Source of the DNA: Siphonobacter sp. BAB-5405
Lineage (GTDB): Bacteria; Bacteroidota; Bacteroidia; Cytophagales; Spirosomataceae
DNA: 64,000 bases
Assembly: GCF_002872335.1 (NCBI RefSeq)
Contig: NZ_NJAG01000005.1
Span: forward strand, 124,001 to 188,000
Reading direction: 5' to 3'
Shown here: one piece after another, positions 1 to 8,325 of the stretch
How the letters are laid out: every line of letters starts with the position of its first letter
How positions within the stretch are numbered: position 1 is the stretch's first letter
Position numbers and translations under genes: made by a program
Notes under the pieces: generated by a model
Seen by the model: only the letters and a program-made list of their open reading frames with translations
The model's database searches: none
What the model was told of the DNA's origin: nothing

Positions 1-42
1 TATGCGTCTGCAATTGGGTAAAAACGGGAAGCGTTCTTGCTG

Positions 43-1275
43 ATGCTTCCGTTTGATTTTACTTTTAAAAGAACTATTCGCGATAGCCTTATGCCGAAGT
101 TAGACGTGACCGCAGTTGAAACATACGCTAAAGCGTATGCCGCACAACTTTGCAATGAACAGTACGCTCAGCAAAATCGAATCAACGGCGATGCCCTGCT
201 CCGTTTCAGTCCGGTATCCCAGGTTAACCTTTTTGTCATTCGAGACCTCTACGATGCCTGGAAAGAAACGGCTACTGCCTTTCGTAGCCCGTATTTCAAC
301 TTTGAAAGTACCGAAGTCAAAACGGCTCTGCAAAGCTTTCTTAATACGGTATCGCAGCACATTTCCGTCGAACGCAAGGATCTGGAAGCCCTGGTAGCGA
401 AAGCTACCCACGAAAGTCTGGAACTATTACTAGCCCCCAAGGAGTATTTCCAGGGCTGGTTACGCGAACTTCCGGATTATAAGCTTACGGCTGATCAACT
501 AAAAGCCTTTAAGAAGTACAATCGCATTCATACGGGCATTGCCGGTGGTCTGGCCGAACGTCTGGGCACGGAATCCGCGGCCAGTACAACCCAGGCCATT
601 TTGTGGCTGGATTCGCTTCTGAATGAATCGAGCCGTCTGGATGCCACGCCAACTATCCTGGATCAGTTTGCGAAAACCCTACCCCTGGATGAATCTACGC
701 TGTACGTAAAAGAGGCTTCTGCTAACTTTTTCGAACAGGTAGCTCCGGGTATGGCGGGATCTTCCCCCTCGAAGGAAGAAGGATACGCAGGATCATCTCT
801 GGTAAGTCGGGCGGAATCTTCCGGACCGGAACCCATGGCTTCGACGATTCCCAGCCCTTCGGTACCCGCTCCGGATTACGCCGTTATTCCTACCGCACCT
901 CCCGTTACCGTTGCGGAAGATGTGACGGCGAGTGTCAATGATCCGTTTGCCATGCAACCGACGAACCTCAACGAAAAATTTCGGCAGAATTCCTCCGCCG
1001 CCGAGGAAACCGTAAGCAGTCAGTTTCAGCATAAACCAATTGCCAGCTTACATAGCTTCATTTCACTCAACCATAAGTTCATTTTCATCAATCAGCTTTT
1101 TCAGGGCGACGCCGCGGCGTACCATCAGGCCGTAGATGAACTCGAAAAATGCCAGAGCTTTGATCAGGCCAAGGATTTGATGAACCGGGTTTATTCAACC
1201 CAGTATAAGTGGCGGGATGTCGCCGATGAGGCCGACGACTTCTACGAAATTGTGAAGAGACGTTTCCAAGGATAA
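43..1275 (+). CDS. Hypothetical protein, helical with Pro/Ser/Ala linker
   Basis: No family recognised. The product is about 410 residues from the ATG at 43; a TTG at 37 is also in frame, and a stop at 19 limits upstream extension. It has a mainly helical N-terminal part (about 1-230), a low-complexity Pro/Ser/Ala-rich linker (about 235-330), and a conserved-looking helical C-terminal part with HSFISLNHKFIFINQLF and ending YEIVKRRFQG. No signal peptide or membrane span is visible, so it is probably cytoplasmic. It stands alone and ends in a strong bidirectional terminator shared with the convergent FKBP gene. The two-domain layout with a flexible linker suggests a scaffold or regulatory protein, but that is only inference. 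Confidence 0.75.
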   Translation: MLPFDFTFKRTIRDSLMPKLDVTAVETYAKAYAAQLCNEQYAQQNRINGDALLRFSPVSQVNLFVIRDLYDAWKETATAFRSPYFNFESTEVKTALQSFLNTVSQHISVERKDLEALVAKATHESLELLLAPKEYFQGWLRELPDYKLTADQLKAFKKYNRIHTGIAGGLAERLGTESAASTTQAILWLDSLLNESSRLDATPTILDQFAKTLPLDESTLYVKEASANFFEQVAPGMAGSSPSKEEGYAGSSLVSRAESSGPEPMASTIPSPSVPAPDYAVIPTAPPVTVAEDVTASVNDPFAMQPTNLNEKFRQNSSAAEETVSSQFQHKPIASLHSFISLNHKFIFINQLFQGDAAAYHQAVDELEKCQSFDQAKDLMNRVYSTQYKWRDVADEADDFYEIVKRRFQG

Positions 1276-1280
1276 AAAGA

Positions 1281-1309
1281 AACCCCGGCTTCTGACAAGC
1301 CGGGGTTTT
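1281..1309. terminator. Bidirectional intrinsic terminator
   Basis: An 11-bp perfect stem (AACCCCGGCTT / AAGCCGGGGTT, 1281-1291 with 1297-1307) and a 5-nt loop. It has A-rich sequence on the left and TTTT on the right, so it can stop transcription from both convergent genes. Confidence 0.85.
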
Positions 1310-1330
1310 ACTTGTAAGCGTATTTCTTCA

Positions 1331-2224
1331 CTAGTTAGCCGAAAGAATTTCAAGTTCAAACAGCAAAGGAGCATACGGTTGAATCGTATACGCGTTTTGA
1401 GCTTCATTCAGTCGTCCTCTGGTTCCATAGCCTAACGAAGAAGGCATAATAACAATCGCTTTTCCGCCTACCTTCATTTTCTGAAGGGCCTGATTAAACC
1501 CAGGAATGGTTGTAGATACCCCTACCGTAAACGTTACGCCTGCAGTGGGACTCTCATCAAATTTGGTTCCGTTCAACAATTGTCCCCGGTAACGTACCGT
1601 TGCTGATTTTCCATTCGTTAACTGGGCCCCGGTTCCTTCTGTGATATTGATGTACCGCAGTCCTTCGGAGGTAGTTTCCGTCAGCTTCAATTGCTTGCTC
1701 GTAATATATTCTTCAATTTGTTCGGCTTCATTCAACACCCGTACCATTTTGATGTCGTACCGAACCGCTGAATACGCGGGCAGAATCACTTTTCCGGTAG
1801 AATCAGCGTACTGCTGACTTCCATAGGCTCGGGAGTGCGGACTCAATACGATATTGGATCCTCCAATGCCAATCATGGAAAGTCCTTCCAGTAACGCTCC
1901 GTTGTCCCCGCTGAAATTGAGGCCCCAGGTACCTGTAGCCAGCCTTGTCTTAAACGTAGAATCAATGATCTGATTATTCAGCTGCGTGAGGTAAAAGTTA
2001 TACCGCACCTGCTCTCCTACCTGTGGTTTACGGCTACTGGTCGTTCCGCCCACTTGGTAATAAATACCAGAGGGTGATTTCGTAGCACTTAACCCATTAG
2101 AAGCGATATAAGCTTGAATTTGTTTGTCATTTTCTTCGGCCTTTTCTTGATAATCATCATTAAGACCTTTGCACCCGGTCAATAGAGCGGCACCGGCCAG
2201 TACAAGAGGAAGATACAGTTTCAT
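1331..2224 (-). CDS. FKBP-type peptidyl-prolyl isomerase lipoprotein
   Basis: Predicted lipoprotein of 297 residues with a lipobox LLTG-C (Cys18). Two FKBP-like modules follow. The first (about 60-160) is degenerate. The second (about 190-297) carries the family signature VRYRGQLLNGTKFDES, and ATVRY and LGYGTRG segments typical of the FKBP fold. It would catalyse cis/trans isomerisation of prolyl bonds and act as a chaperone in the periplasm. It lies next to a second FKBP lipoprotein on the same strand, about 100 bp apart, suggesting tandem paralogues. In Bacteroidota such lipoproteins often accompany gliding or secretion functions (GldI-type), but that role is not shown here. Confidence 0.88.
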   Translation of the reverse strand: MKLYLPLVLAGAALLTGCKGLNDDYQEKAEENDKQIQAYIASNGLSATKSPSGIYYQVGGTTSSRKPQVGEQVRYNFYLTQLNNQIIDSTFKTRLATGTWGLNFSGDNGALLEGLSMIGIGGSNIVLSPHSRAYGSQQYADSTGKVILPAYSAVRYDIKMVRVLNEAEQIEEYITSKQLKLTETTSEGLRYINITEGTGAQLTNGKSATVRYRGQLLNGTKFDESPTAGVTFTVGVSTTIPGFNQALQKMKVGGKAIVIMPSSLGYGTRGRLNEAQNAYTIQPYAPLLFELEILSAN

Positions 2225-2326
2225 TGTAACGATAATTTTTTGTTAGGAAACGATGAAAGACACCAAAGAGGTGCCTTTCCGTTGGAATAAATCCAAGTAA
2301 ATTTTCAAAAAAATCAAAAAAGCGGC

Positions 2327-3199
2327 TTATACCGGTAATTTTCCTTTTTTGACATCAATAAGCTCTACTTCAAAGACTAATACTGAATTAGGAGGGATAG
2401 CTCCGGGAGAACCCTGCTCGCCGTATCCTAAGGCCGAAGGAATCATAATTACTCCTTTTTCGCCTTTTTTCATGGTTTGAACCGCTTCATCAAAACCGGG
2501 AATCATTTGTCCGATACCCACGGGGAAGGACAGGCCTTCTTTGTGGTTTTCGTCGAAAATCTTTCCGCTCAGAAGTTTTCCAGCGTAGAATACTTTCACC
2601 GTATCTCCTTTGGCAGGAGCGGGGCCCGTACCCGGCTGCGTAGTAGCGTACTGTACCCCTGAAGGTAAGGTTACGGCGTTTTTCAGGTTATTTTTAGCGA
2701 TGTACGCGGAGATATCACCCGCTTCTTTCTTCGGACGAGCGGTACGTTCGGTTTCAGCCCGTTTCTGGAAAGCTTCCTGCGTTTCAATTTTCAGGAGTTT
2801 TACCTGGAATTTAAAATCCGTACCTGCTTTAGCAAACGGAGGTAACTGGGTGGCTCCAGGGCCACGGAACAAAGAATCTACGCTAATGTAAAAAGTAGCA
2901 CTGTCACCAGCCGCCAGCATTTTCATTCCGTCTTCGAAGCTTCCTTTGTACGGACCTTTCTGAGCCAGCATGACCAGGGGTTGGCCTTCCTTCTGGGAAT
3001 CCCGCAGTACGGAATCACCCGGCGTTTTCACGACCATATGGAACGTTAGTACCTCTCCGTCTTTGGCTACTTTCCCTTTTTCATCGTGTTCGTGAAACTG
3101 GTACTTTACTCCATTTTCCGCAACACTAACCTTAAACTGATTACAGGACCACAGCGTGGCAGCAGCCAAAACCGGCAGTACCCATCGTTTTTTTTGCAT
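2327..3199 (-). CDS. FKBP-type peptidyl-prolyl isomerase lipoprotein
   Basis: A 290-residue lipoprotein with a hydrophobic start and Cys19 in TLWSC. It has an N-terminal FKBP-like half (about 35-140), a charged linker (KRAETERTARPKKEAGD), and a canonical C-terminal FKBP domain with VFYAGKLLSGKIFDE and GYGEQGSPGAIPPNSVLVFE. The C-terminal domain looks catalytically complete. Periplasmic folding of exported proteins is the likely role. A perfect -7 box lies 31 bp upstream, so this gene probably starts a transcript that may run into the second FKBP gene at 2224. Confidence 0.9.
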   Translation of the reverse strand: MQKKRWVLPVLAAATLWSCNQFKVSVAENGVKYQFHEHDEKGKVAKDGEVLTFHMVVKTPGDSVLRDSQKEGQPLVMLAQKGPYKGSFEDGMKMLAAGDSATFYISVDSLFRGPGATQLPPFAKAGTDFKFQVKLLKIETQEAFQKRAETERTARPKKEAGDISAYIAKNNLKNAVTLPSGVQYATTQPGTGPAPAKGDTVKVFYAGKLLSGKIFDENHKEGLSFPVGIGQMIPGFDEAVQTMKKGEKGVIMIPSALGYGEQGSPGAIPPNSVLVFEVELIDVKKGKLPV

Positions 3200-3229
3200 G
3201 AGAATTGATTCTATTTCAGAGTTTAATTA

Positions 3230-3237
3230 CAAAAGTA
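3230..3237 (-). promoter_or_regulatory. Candidate Bacteroidota -7 box for the FKBP gene
   Basis: On the minus strand this reads TACTTTTG, a perfect match to TAnnTTTG, and sits 31 bp before the start codon at 3199. No TTG -33 element is at the usual 19-21 bp distance, so it is only a partial promoter match. Confidence 0.35.
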
Positions 3238-3253
3238 CAGAATGCTTGGAAGC

Positions 3254-4288
3254 TTAGGCTTCATCCAATTGGTCTTTAATTTCCGGCAAGAGCGAAATCA
3301 GCCGCGTGACGGCCTCATCGAGCGATTCCTGCGTACGACCACCCGCTGCATTCCGGTGCCCTCCCCCACTGAAATGCTTCCGGGCAAACTCGTTGACGGC
3401 GACATCCCCCACTGAGCGGAAAGAAAGTTTGACTTCCCGATCACGTTCGATCAGCAGCACGGCCATCACAACATTTTCGATGGAGAGGATATAGTTTACA
3501 ACCCCTTCCGTATCGCCGGTCTGCGAATTGAAGCGTTTCAGTTCTTCGGCCGTCAGAGCCACGTAAGCCGCCCGGTAGGCAGGCAGCACATTCAATTTCT
3601 GGGAGAGTACATACCCCAGGAATTGCATGCGTCCCAATGAATTATTATCAAAAATAAGCCGGTGGATCCGGTTGGTATTCACGCCCAGTTCAATCAGGTC
3701 GGCCGCCATGCGGTGTACGGCCGGATTGGTACTGGGGTGACGGAACGAGCCCGTATCTGTCATCAGACCCGCGTACAGACATTCGCCAATGGCTACATCG
3801 AGTAGTTCTTTACCGTCCAGTTCATTAATAAGCTGGTAGATGAGCTGAGCGGTAGCCGCTGCCGAGGGCTCAGAAATGACAATCGAAGCGAAATCTTCGG
3901 GGTGATGGTGGTGATCAATCATCACCTTGGGCAGGGGCGAATTCCGAATGATGGCCTCCAGGTCGTGCAGACGGGCCAGAGCATTAAAATCCAGACAGAA
4001 GATGACGTCAGCCGCGGCAACGGTCTGAGCGGCCAGAGCTACGGTTCGCTGGCTAAACTCAATGACGTCTTCGTTGCCCGGCATCCAGGCCAGGAAACGA
4101 GGAGCTTCGGATGGCGTAATAACCCGGACGGTATGCCCTTTTTTGCGTAAGTAACCAGCCCAGCCCAGCGAAGACCCTAAAGCATCAGCATCTGGATTGT
4201 AATGAGTAGTGATTACTACCCGTTGCGGCGTTTCAACCAGCCTTTTCAAGGCCTCTAACGCGTGTGGATTCAGACTCAAATCGCTCAT
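3254..4288 (-). CDS. nrnA: DHH/DHHA1 phosphoesterase (NrnA-like oligoribonuclease/pAp phosphatase)
   Basis: A 344-residue cytoplasmic DHH-family enzyme that degrades short RNA oligomers (nanoRNA) and often dephosphorylates pAp. The metal-binding motifs are visible: THYNPDADALGSSLG (about 29-43), FCLDFNALA, the namesake IDHHHHPED (about 124-132), and the DHHA1 substrate-binding motif GGGHRNAAGG near the C-terminus. Length matches the family. It is transcribed leftward and lies divergently from ndk, across a 368-bp spacer. NrnA is the standard Bacteroidota substitute for Orn, so the assignment fits; pAp activity is inferred from family members. Confidence 0.88.
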   Translation of the reverse strand: MSDLSLNPHALEALKRLVETPQRVVITTHYNPDADALGSSLGWAGYLRKKGHTVRVITPSEAPRFLAWMPGNEDVIEFSQRTVALAAQTVAAADVIFCLDFNALARLHDLEAIIRNSPLPKVMIDHHHHPEDFASIVISEPSAAATAQLIYQLINELDGKELLDVAIGECLYAGLMTDTGSFRHPSTNPAVHRMAADLIELGVNTNRIHRLIFDNNSLGRMQFLGYVLSQKLNVLPAYRAAYVALTAEELKRFNSQTGDTEGVVNYILSIENVVMAVLLIERDREVKLSFRSVGDVAVNEFARKHFSGGGHRNAAGGRTQESLDEAVTRLISLLPEIKDQLDEA

Positions 4289-4656
4289 TTTTTCTTAGTA
4301 ATCCTACTGCGGCACAGGGATTATGTGACTTTTCTGGGTTAATGCAACGCCTCTGTTCGCTCCCGTCTTTAATCCACTCCCCTCAGTTAAATCCCTAAAC
4401 ATTTGAAATTCAGAAATTTACCAACGAATAAATTCAAGGATAATTTTTTACGAGCGGGCAAAGTTATTGAAAAACAGAGCAAAAACCTTTGCATTTGTCT
4501 TCGGCTTGTCCTTTCGGTAAAAATGTATCCCTAAATTGCGGGCAGAATTTCGATAAAACACAGGTTTTGTTGATTCATGTATTCTGACTTATTGCTGGAC
4601 ATCAGCGGATTAGTCCATTCATCCCAATCTAAATTCTTTAACTTTCTAACGAATCT
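4289..4656. other. Intergenic region between divergent nrnA and ndk
   Basis: 368 bp without a supported gene. It should hold both divergent promoters. AACCTTTG at 4484-4491 resembles a -7 box on the plus strand, but the spacing to an upstream TTG is too short. No RNA gene or strong hairpin seen. Confidence 0.4.
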
Positions 4657-5076
4657 ATGGCAAGCAATCGCACATTTACGATGATTAAACCGGATGCCAC
4701 CGCAGACGGCCATACAGGAGCGATCATCAAACTCATTGAAGAGGCTGGCTTCCGCGTTGTAGCACTGAAAAAAACGCTGTTAACTCAGCAACGGGCCGGT
4801 GAATTTTACGCTGTTCACGCTGAACGCCCCTTCTATAAGGACCTTTGTGCCTACATGTCTTCGGGTCCCATCGTGCCGATGATTCTGGAGAAAGAAAATG
4901 CGGTAGCTGATTTTCGGAAGTTGATTGGAGCAACCAATCCGGCGAATGCCGAAGAGGGAACCATTCGGAAGCTGTTTGCCAAATCAATGGAAGCCAACGC
5001 TATCCACGGTTCTGATTCGGATGAAAACGCGGCCATCGAATCTAACTTCTTCTTCGCAACCACGGAGCAGTATTAA
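4657..5076 (+). CDS. ndk: Nucleoside diphosphate kinase
   Basis: A 139-residue enzyme that transfers the gamma-phosphate from ATP to NDPs through a phosphohistidine. The active-site His117 is in [12 protein letters not shown], and the start [10 protein letters not shown] is the standard Ndk N-terminus. The length equals the family norm. It begins at an ATG 368 bp from the divergent nrnA and ends at its own terminator, so it is probably monocistronic. Confidence 0.96.
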   Translation: MASNRTFTMIKPDATADGHTGAIIKLIEEAGFRVVALKKTLLTQQRAGEFYAVHAERPFYKDLCAYMSSGPIVPMILEKENAVADFRKLIGATNPANAEEGTIRKLFAKSMEANAIHGSDSDENAAIESNFFFATTEQY

Positions 5077-5091
5077 TAGAAGCCCTCAACA

Positions 5092-5126
5092 AAAAGAGGT
5101 TTGAAAATAACTTTCAAACCTCTTTT
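5092..5126. terminator. Intrinsic terminator after ndk
   Basis: A 15-bp perfect inverted repeat AAAAGAGGTTTGAAA / TTTCAAACCTCTTTT with a 5-nt loop, located 15 bp after the ndk stop. The T-run belongs to the plus strand. Confidence 0.85.
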
Positions 5127-5156
5127 GCTTTAGTAGTCAGACCTAACCCATTTCCC

Positions 5157-5774
5157 ATGAACGAATTTGCCCTCTACCTTCAGCTCGGTTACGAGCATAT
5201 TACTGATCCTAACGGTTACGACCACATCATTTTCATTATCGCCTTATGTGCCATCTACCGGCTCCGCGACTGGCGACGCGTGCTGATTCTGGTAACGGCC
5301 TTCACGCTCGGGCACAGCATTACCCTAGCTCTGGCTACACTTCAATATATTCAATACCGTACGGATGTCATTGAGTTTCTGATTCCGGTAACGATTCTTT
5401 TCACGGCCATCACCAATCTATTTCAGAAGAGTCGTACGGACAGTATCTTAACTCCTGACCCACCCGTGAATGCTACTCCCCGTTATTTGATGGCTCTGTT
5501 TTTCGGTCTCATCCACGGAATGGGCTTTTCTAACTTTCTACGCAGCTTACTGGGAAAAGAAGCATCGATTGTCAAACCACTATTGGCTTTCAATATAGGT
5601 CTTGAATTAGGCCAGTTACTGATCGTATTGATCATCTTGAGTATTGCCTGGGTACTGATTGATCTCTTTCGGGTAAAAAAACATGACTGGAAATTAGTAG
5701 TCTCCGGGGCCGTAGCTGGCATTGCTGTCATTCTCATTAAAGAATCGGATTACTGGAAGGAGCTGATGGGTTAG
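5157..5774 (+). CDS. HupE/UreJ-like membrane protein
   Basis: A 205-residue polytopic inner-membrane protein of the HupE/UreJ_2 type, with about six hydrophobic spans. Early histidines in the stretch HITDPNGYDHIIFIIALCA and the later GHSITLALATL and GLIHGMGFSNFL segments are typical; such histidines are thought to bind metal in HupE/UreJ nickel permeases. Many Bacteroidota carry this branch without hydrogenase or urease genes nearby, as here, so the transported substrate is unknown. It is flanked by terminators on both sides and is thus a single-gene transcript. Confidence 0.82.
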   Translation: MNEFALYLQLGYEHITDPNGYDHIIFIIALCAIYRLRDWRRVLILVTAFTLGHSITLALATLQYIQYRTDVIEFLIPVTILFTAITNLFQKSRTDSILTPDPPVNATPRYLMALFFGLIHGMGFSNFLRSLLGKEASIVKPLLAFNIGLELGQLLIVLIILSIAWVLIDLFRVKKHDWKLVVSGAVAGIAVILIKESDYWKELMG

Positions 5775-5790
5775 TGCATAGTACGCCAAC

Positions 5791-5828
5791 AAAAAACCCA
5801 TTGATCGAAGTGATTCAATGGGTTTTTT
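5791..5828. terminator. Bidirectional intrinsic terminator
   Basis: A 14-bp stem AAAAAACCCATTGA / TCAATGGGTTTTTT around a 10-nt loop. It lies between the HupE-like gene and the convergent sugar transferase gene and can serve both. Confidence 0.88.
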
Positions 5829-5867
5829 GTTAGGTTACTACTACAAGACCTATTAGCTATTTCAAAA

Positions 5868-6872
5868 TCAGTACCCTTTATAGTTCAAGACGGTTAGTAC
5901 GGTTTTCCAGATAATTTTAAATTCCAGTCCAACCGTCCAGTTTTTGATGTAGTATAAGTCATACATCAGTTTATGGCGGGCATCCTTTGCTCCTGCTCCG
6001 TACGGATACATCACCTGAGCGTAGCCCGTAATTCCGGGTTTGATGGCATGGCGACTAGCGTAATGAGGAATCACTTCTTCGAAACTTTCCGTAAATATTC
6101 GCCGCTCGGGTCGAGGACCTACCAAAGAAATTTCCCCCCGAAACACGCTCAGTAACTGAGGTAACTCATCAATACGGGTGGCTCGCATAAATGCACCATA
6201 CTTAAATACACGTTTATCTTTTTTACTGGAAAACTGAGCCCCGGCAGCTTCGGCATCCAGCCGCATTGAACGAAACTTAATGCAGTAAAACTCCTTTTGA
6301 TGAAGACCTACACGGCTTTGACGGTAGAAAATGGGGCCAGGCGACTGCTGGGCGATTCGTATACGGCTCCATAACCACAAGGGGCTTGAAACAGCCAATA
6401 GTAACGAAGAAATAGACAGGTCGATGATGGTCTTGCTCAGATTTTGAAGCCGATTTTTTCTTTGAACTAAAGCAAGCAGGGGATTTGATTCTTTATGAGA
6501 TTCCGGTACGTATACCTTCTTCAGATACTTTTCACAAAAATCGTATACGGTGAGGATTTTTATGTTCTTATTCGCACTGGCAGCAAATTCATAGATAATC
6601 TGATAACGCTCATCGTACTCGGGATTAGCCACCAGATGAACATCCGTATAGCCTTCCAAGATAGGAGCCAGAGCTTCGCGTATGAGATAAGTCTCATCGA
6701 CCAGGCGAGGCACTAAAATAACCTCTCTATATCGAGTCAGTAAAATTTTGAGATCGTGCTTCTGGAGAAAATAATCATAACCCGTAAACAATATGATTTG
6801 CTTACCGATTGATTTCTTACTCTTTAAACGGTGAATATATTGTTGGCAGGTTGGATATAAATGTGTATTCAT
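5868..6872 (-). CDS. Undecaprenyl-phosphate sugar transferase (initiating, bacterial sugar transferase family)
   Basis: Likely the priming enzyme of the polysaccharide locus: it moves a sugar-1-phosphate from a UDP-sugar to undecaprenyl phosphate at the inner membrane. The C-terminal bacterial-transferase domain (about 140-334) has one membrane anchor (LSISSLLLAVSSPLWLW), then YRQSRVGLHQKEF, KFRSM, RIDELPQLLSVFRGEIS and GPRPE. The start at 6872 (ATG) is preferred to an in-frame TTG at 6908, giving 334 residues. The N-terminal 130 residues look soluble, unlike the multi-span N-terminus of WcaJ/WbaP. Divergent from the dehydrogenase gene. The sugar is not predictable. Confidence 0.87.
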   Translation of the reverse strand: MNTHLYPTCQQYIHRLKSKKSIGKQIILFTGYDYFLQKHDLKILLTRYREVILVPRLVDETYLIREALAPILEGYTDVHLVANPEYDERYQIIYEFAASANKNIKILTVYDFCEKYLKKVYVPESHKESNPLLALVQRKNRLQNLSKTIIDLSISSLLLAVSSPLWLWSRIRIAQQSPGPIFYRQSRVGLHQKEFYCIKFRSMRLDAEAAGAQFSSKKDKRVFKYGAFMRATRIDELPQLLSVFRGEISLVGPRPERRIFTESFEEVIPHYASRHAIKPGITGYAQVMYPYGAGAKDARHKLMYDLYYIKNWTVGLEFKIIWKTVLTVLNYKGY

Positions 6873-7020
6873 AAATACAGTAAATTTCGGCCATGAAAGA
6901 TAAAACAACGTATAATAATCCTGAGCAGGCGAAATCTAGGCGTGTAGAATGCACAGGCTAATCTAGCTTACAGATACAATACTACCAAGGTTCTTGTTAA
7001 CATTTCTTAAAAAATTAATC

Positions 7021-8325
7021 ATGAGCGGAACTCCAAATCAGATAAATACAAGTCTTCACGAATATTTTCTTGATAAAATACAAATAGCAGTCATTGGTTT
7101 AGGATATGTAGGATTACCACTAGCGGTAGCCCTAAGTCAAAAGTACCTAACTATCGGATTTGACACTGATCATCAGAGAATTACAGAACTGGAAAGTTAT
7201 GTTGATTCAACTAATGAAGTAACTACATTAGAATTAGAAAAGGCAACCAATCTAAAATTTACATACAATTCTGACCTAATCCGTTCCTGCACCATATACA
7301 TCGTTGCCGTTCCTACACCTATTGATGCATTCAAGCGTCCAGAATTATCCTATTTACTGGCAGCCAGCCGTACGATTGGACAAATGTTAAAAAAAGGGGA
7401 CTTAGTCATCTATGAATCCACGGTCTATCCAGGCTGTACCGAAGAAGACTGCGTACCTGTACTAGTAGAAGAAAGTGGACTACAATATAACCAGGACTTC
7501 TTCTGCGGTTATTCGCCTGAACGAATCAATCCTGGAGACCCTACTCGTCCTGTAACCGCTATCAAAAAGGTCACTTCCGGTTCAACTCCTGAAATAGCAG
7601 AGTTTGTAGATCAATTATACAGAAGCGTTATTACAGCTGGAACGTTCAAGGCTGCTTCGATTAAAGTAGCTGAAGCTAGTAAAGCGATTGAAAATGCTCA
7701 AAGGGACGTTAATATCTCTTTCATGAATGAGCTGGCCCTACTCTTCGACCGATTGGGAATTGATACCCAAGAGGTACTGGAAGCAGCTTCTACTAAATGG
7801 AATTTTTTGAACTTTCGACCTGGATTAGTAGGAGGACATTGTATCAGTGTAGACCCGTACTATTTACTCTATAAGGCTGAAAGTGTAGGATACTATCCAG
7901 AAGTTTTGCTATCGGGTCGCAGAATTAATGATCAAATGAGTATCTTCATAGCTAATAAACTCGTAAAACTTATGATTAAAAAAGGGCATCGGATTGAAGG
8001 TAGTAGAGTCCTTATACTAGGAATAACTTATAAAGAAAATTGTCCCGACGTGAGAAATAGCAAAGTAGTAGATATAATTAAAGAGCTTACTGATTATGGC
8101 ATAATTACTGATGTATGGGATCCAGTAGCATCACCCACCGAAGTAAAAAAACAACTGAACATTGAGTTAATAACCCAGTTAGATAGTCAGTACGAAGCAA
8201 TCGTCCTAGCTGTATCACATAATTTATTTCATTCTTTAGATTGGGAAAATCTAAAGAATCCTAATACAGTTATATTTGATGTGAAAAACATAGTACCTAA
8301 AAATTTATCTAGTGGACGTCTTTAG
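7021..8325 (+). CDS. UDP-N-acetylhexosamine/UDP-glucose 6-dehydrogenase family (TviB/WbpO-like)
   Basis: An NAD-dependent four-electron oxidoreductase of 434 residues that converts a UDP-hexose(amine) to the corresponding uronate, a polysaccharide precursor. The Rossmann motif AVIGLGYVGLPLA is at 23-35. The catalytic cysteine is in GLVGGHCISVDPYYL (about 270). PTPIDAFKRPELS and RPGLVGGHCI resemble the UDP-GalNAc/GlcNAc dehydrogenases TviB and WbpO more than Ugd, so an N-acetylhexosaminuronate product is inferred. The ATG at 7021 is preferred over a TTG at 6994. AT-rich, like the rest of the cassette. It is the only rightward gene in the locus and abuts the convergent GT4 gene with no gap. Confidence 0.88.
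   Translation: MSGTPNQINTSLHEYFLDKIQIAVIGLGYVGLPLAVALSQKYLTIGFDTDHQRITELESYVDSTNEVTTLELEKATNLKFTYNSDLIRSCTIYIVAVPTPIDAFKRPELSYLLAASRTIGQMLKKGDLVIYESTVYPGCTEEDCVPVLVEESGLQYNQDFFCGYSPERINPGDPTRPVTAIKKVTSGSTPEIAEFVDQLYRSVITAGTFKAASIKVAEASKAIENAQRDVNISFMNELALLFDRLGIDTQEVLEAASTKWNFLNFRPGLVGGHCISVDPYYLLYKAESVGYYPEVLLSGRRINDQMSIFIANKLVKLMIKKGHRIEGSRVLILGITYKENCPDVRNSKVVDIIKELTDYGIITDVWDPVASPTEVKKQLNIELITQLDSQYEAIVLAVSHNLFHSLDWENLKNPNTVIFDVKNIVPKNLSSGRL

Noticed and set aside
4531-4713. A 60-codon minus-strand frame at the start of ndk.
   Set aside because: It overlaps the conserved ndk coding region and shows no homology; a shadow frame.
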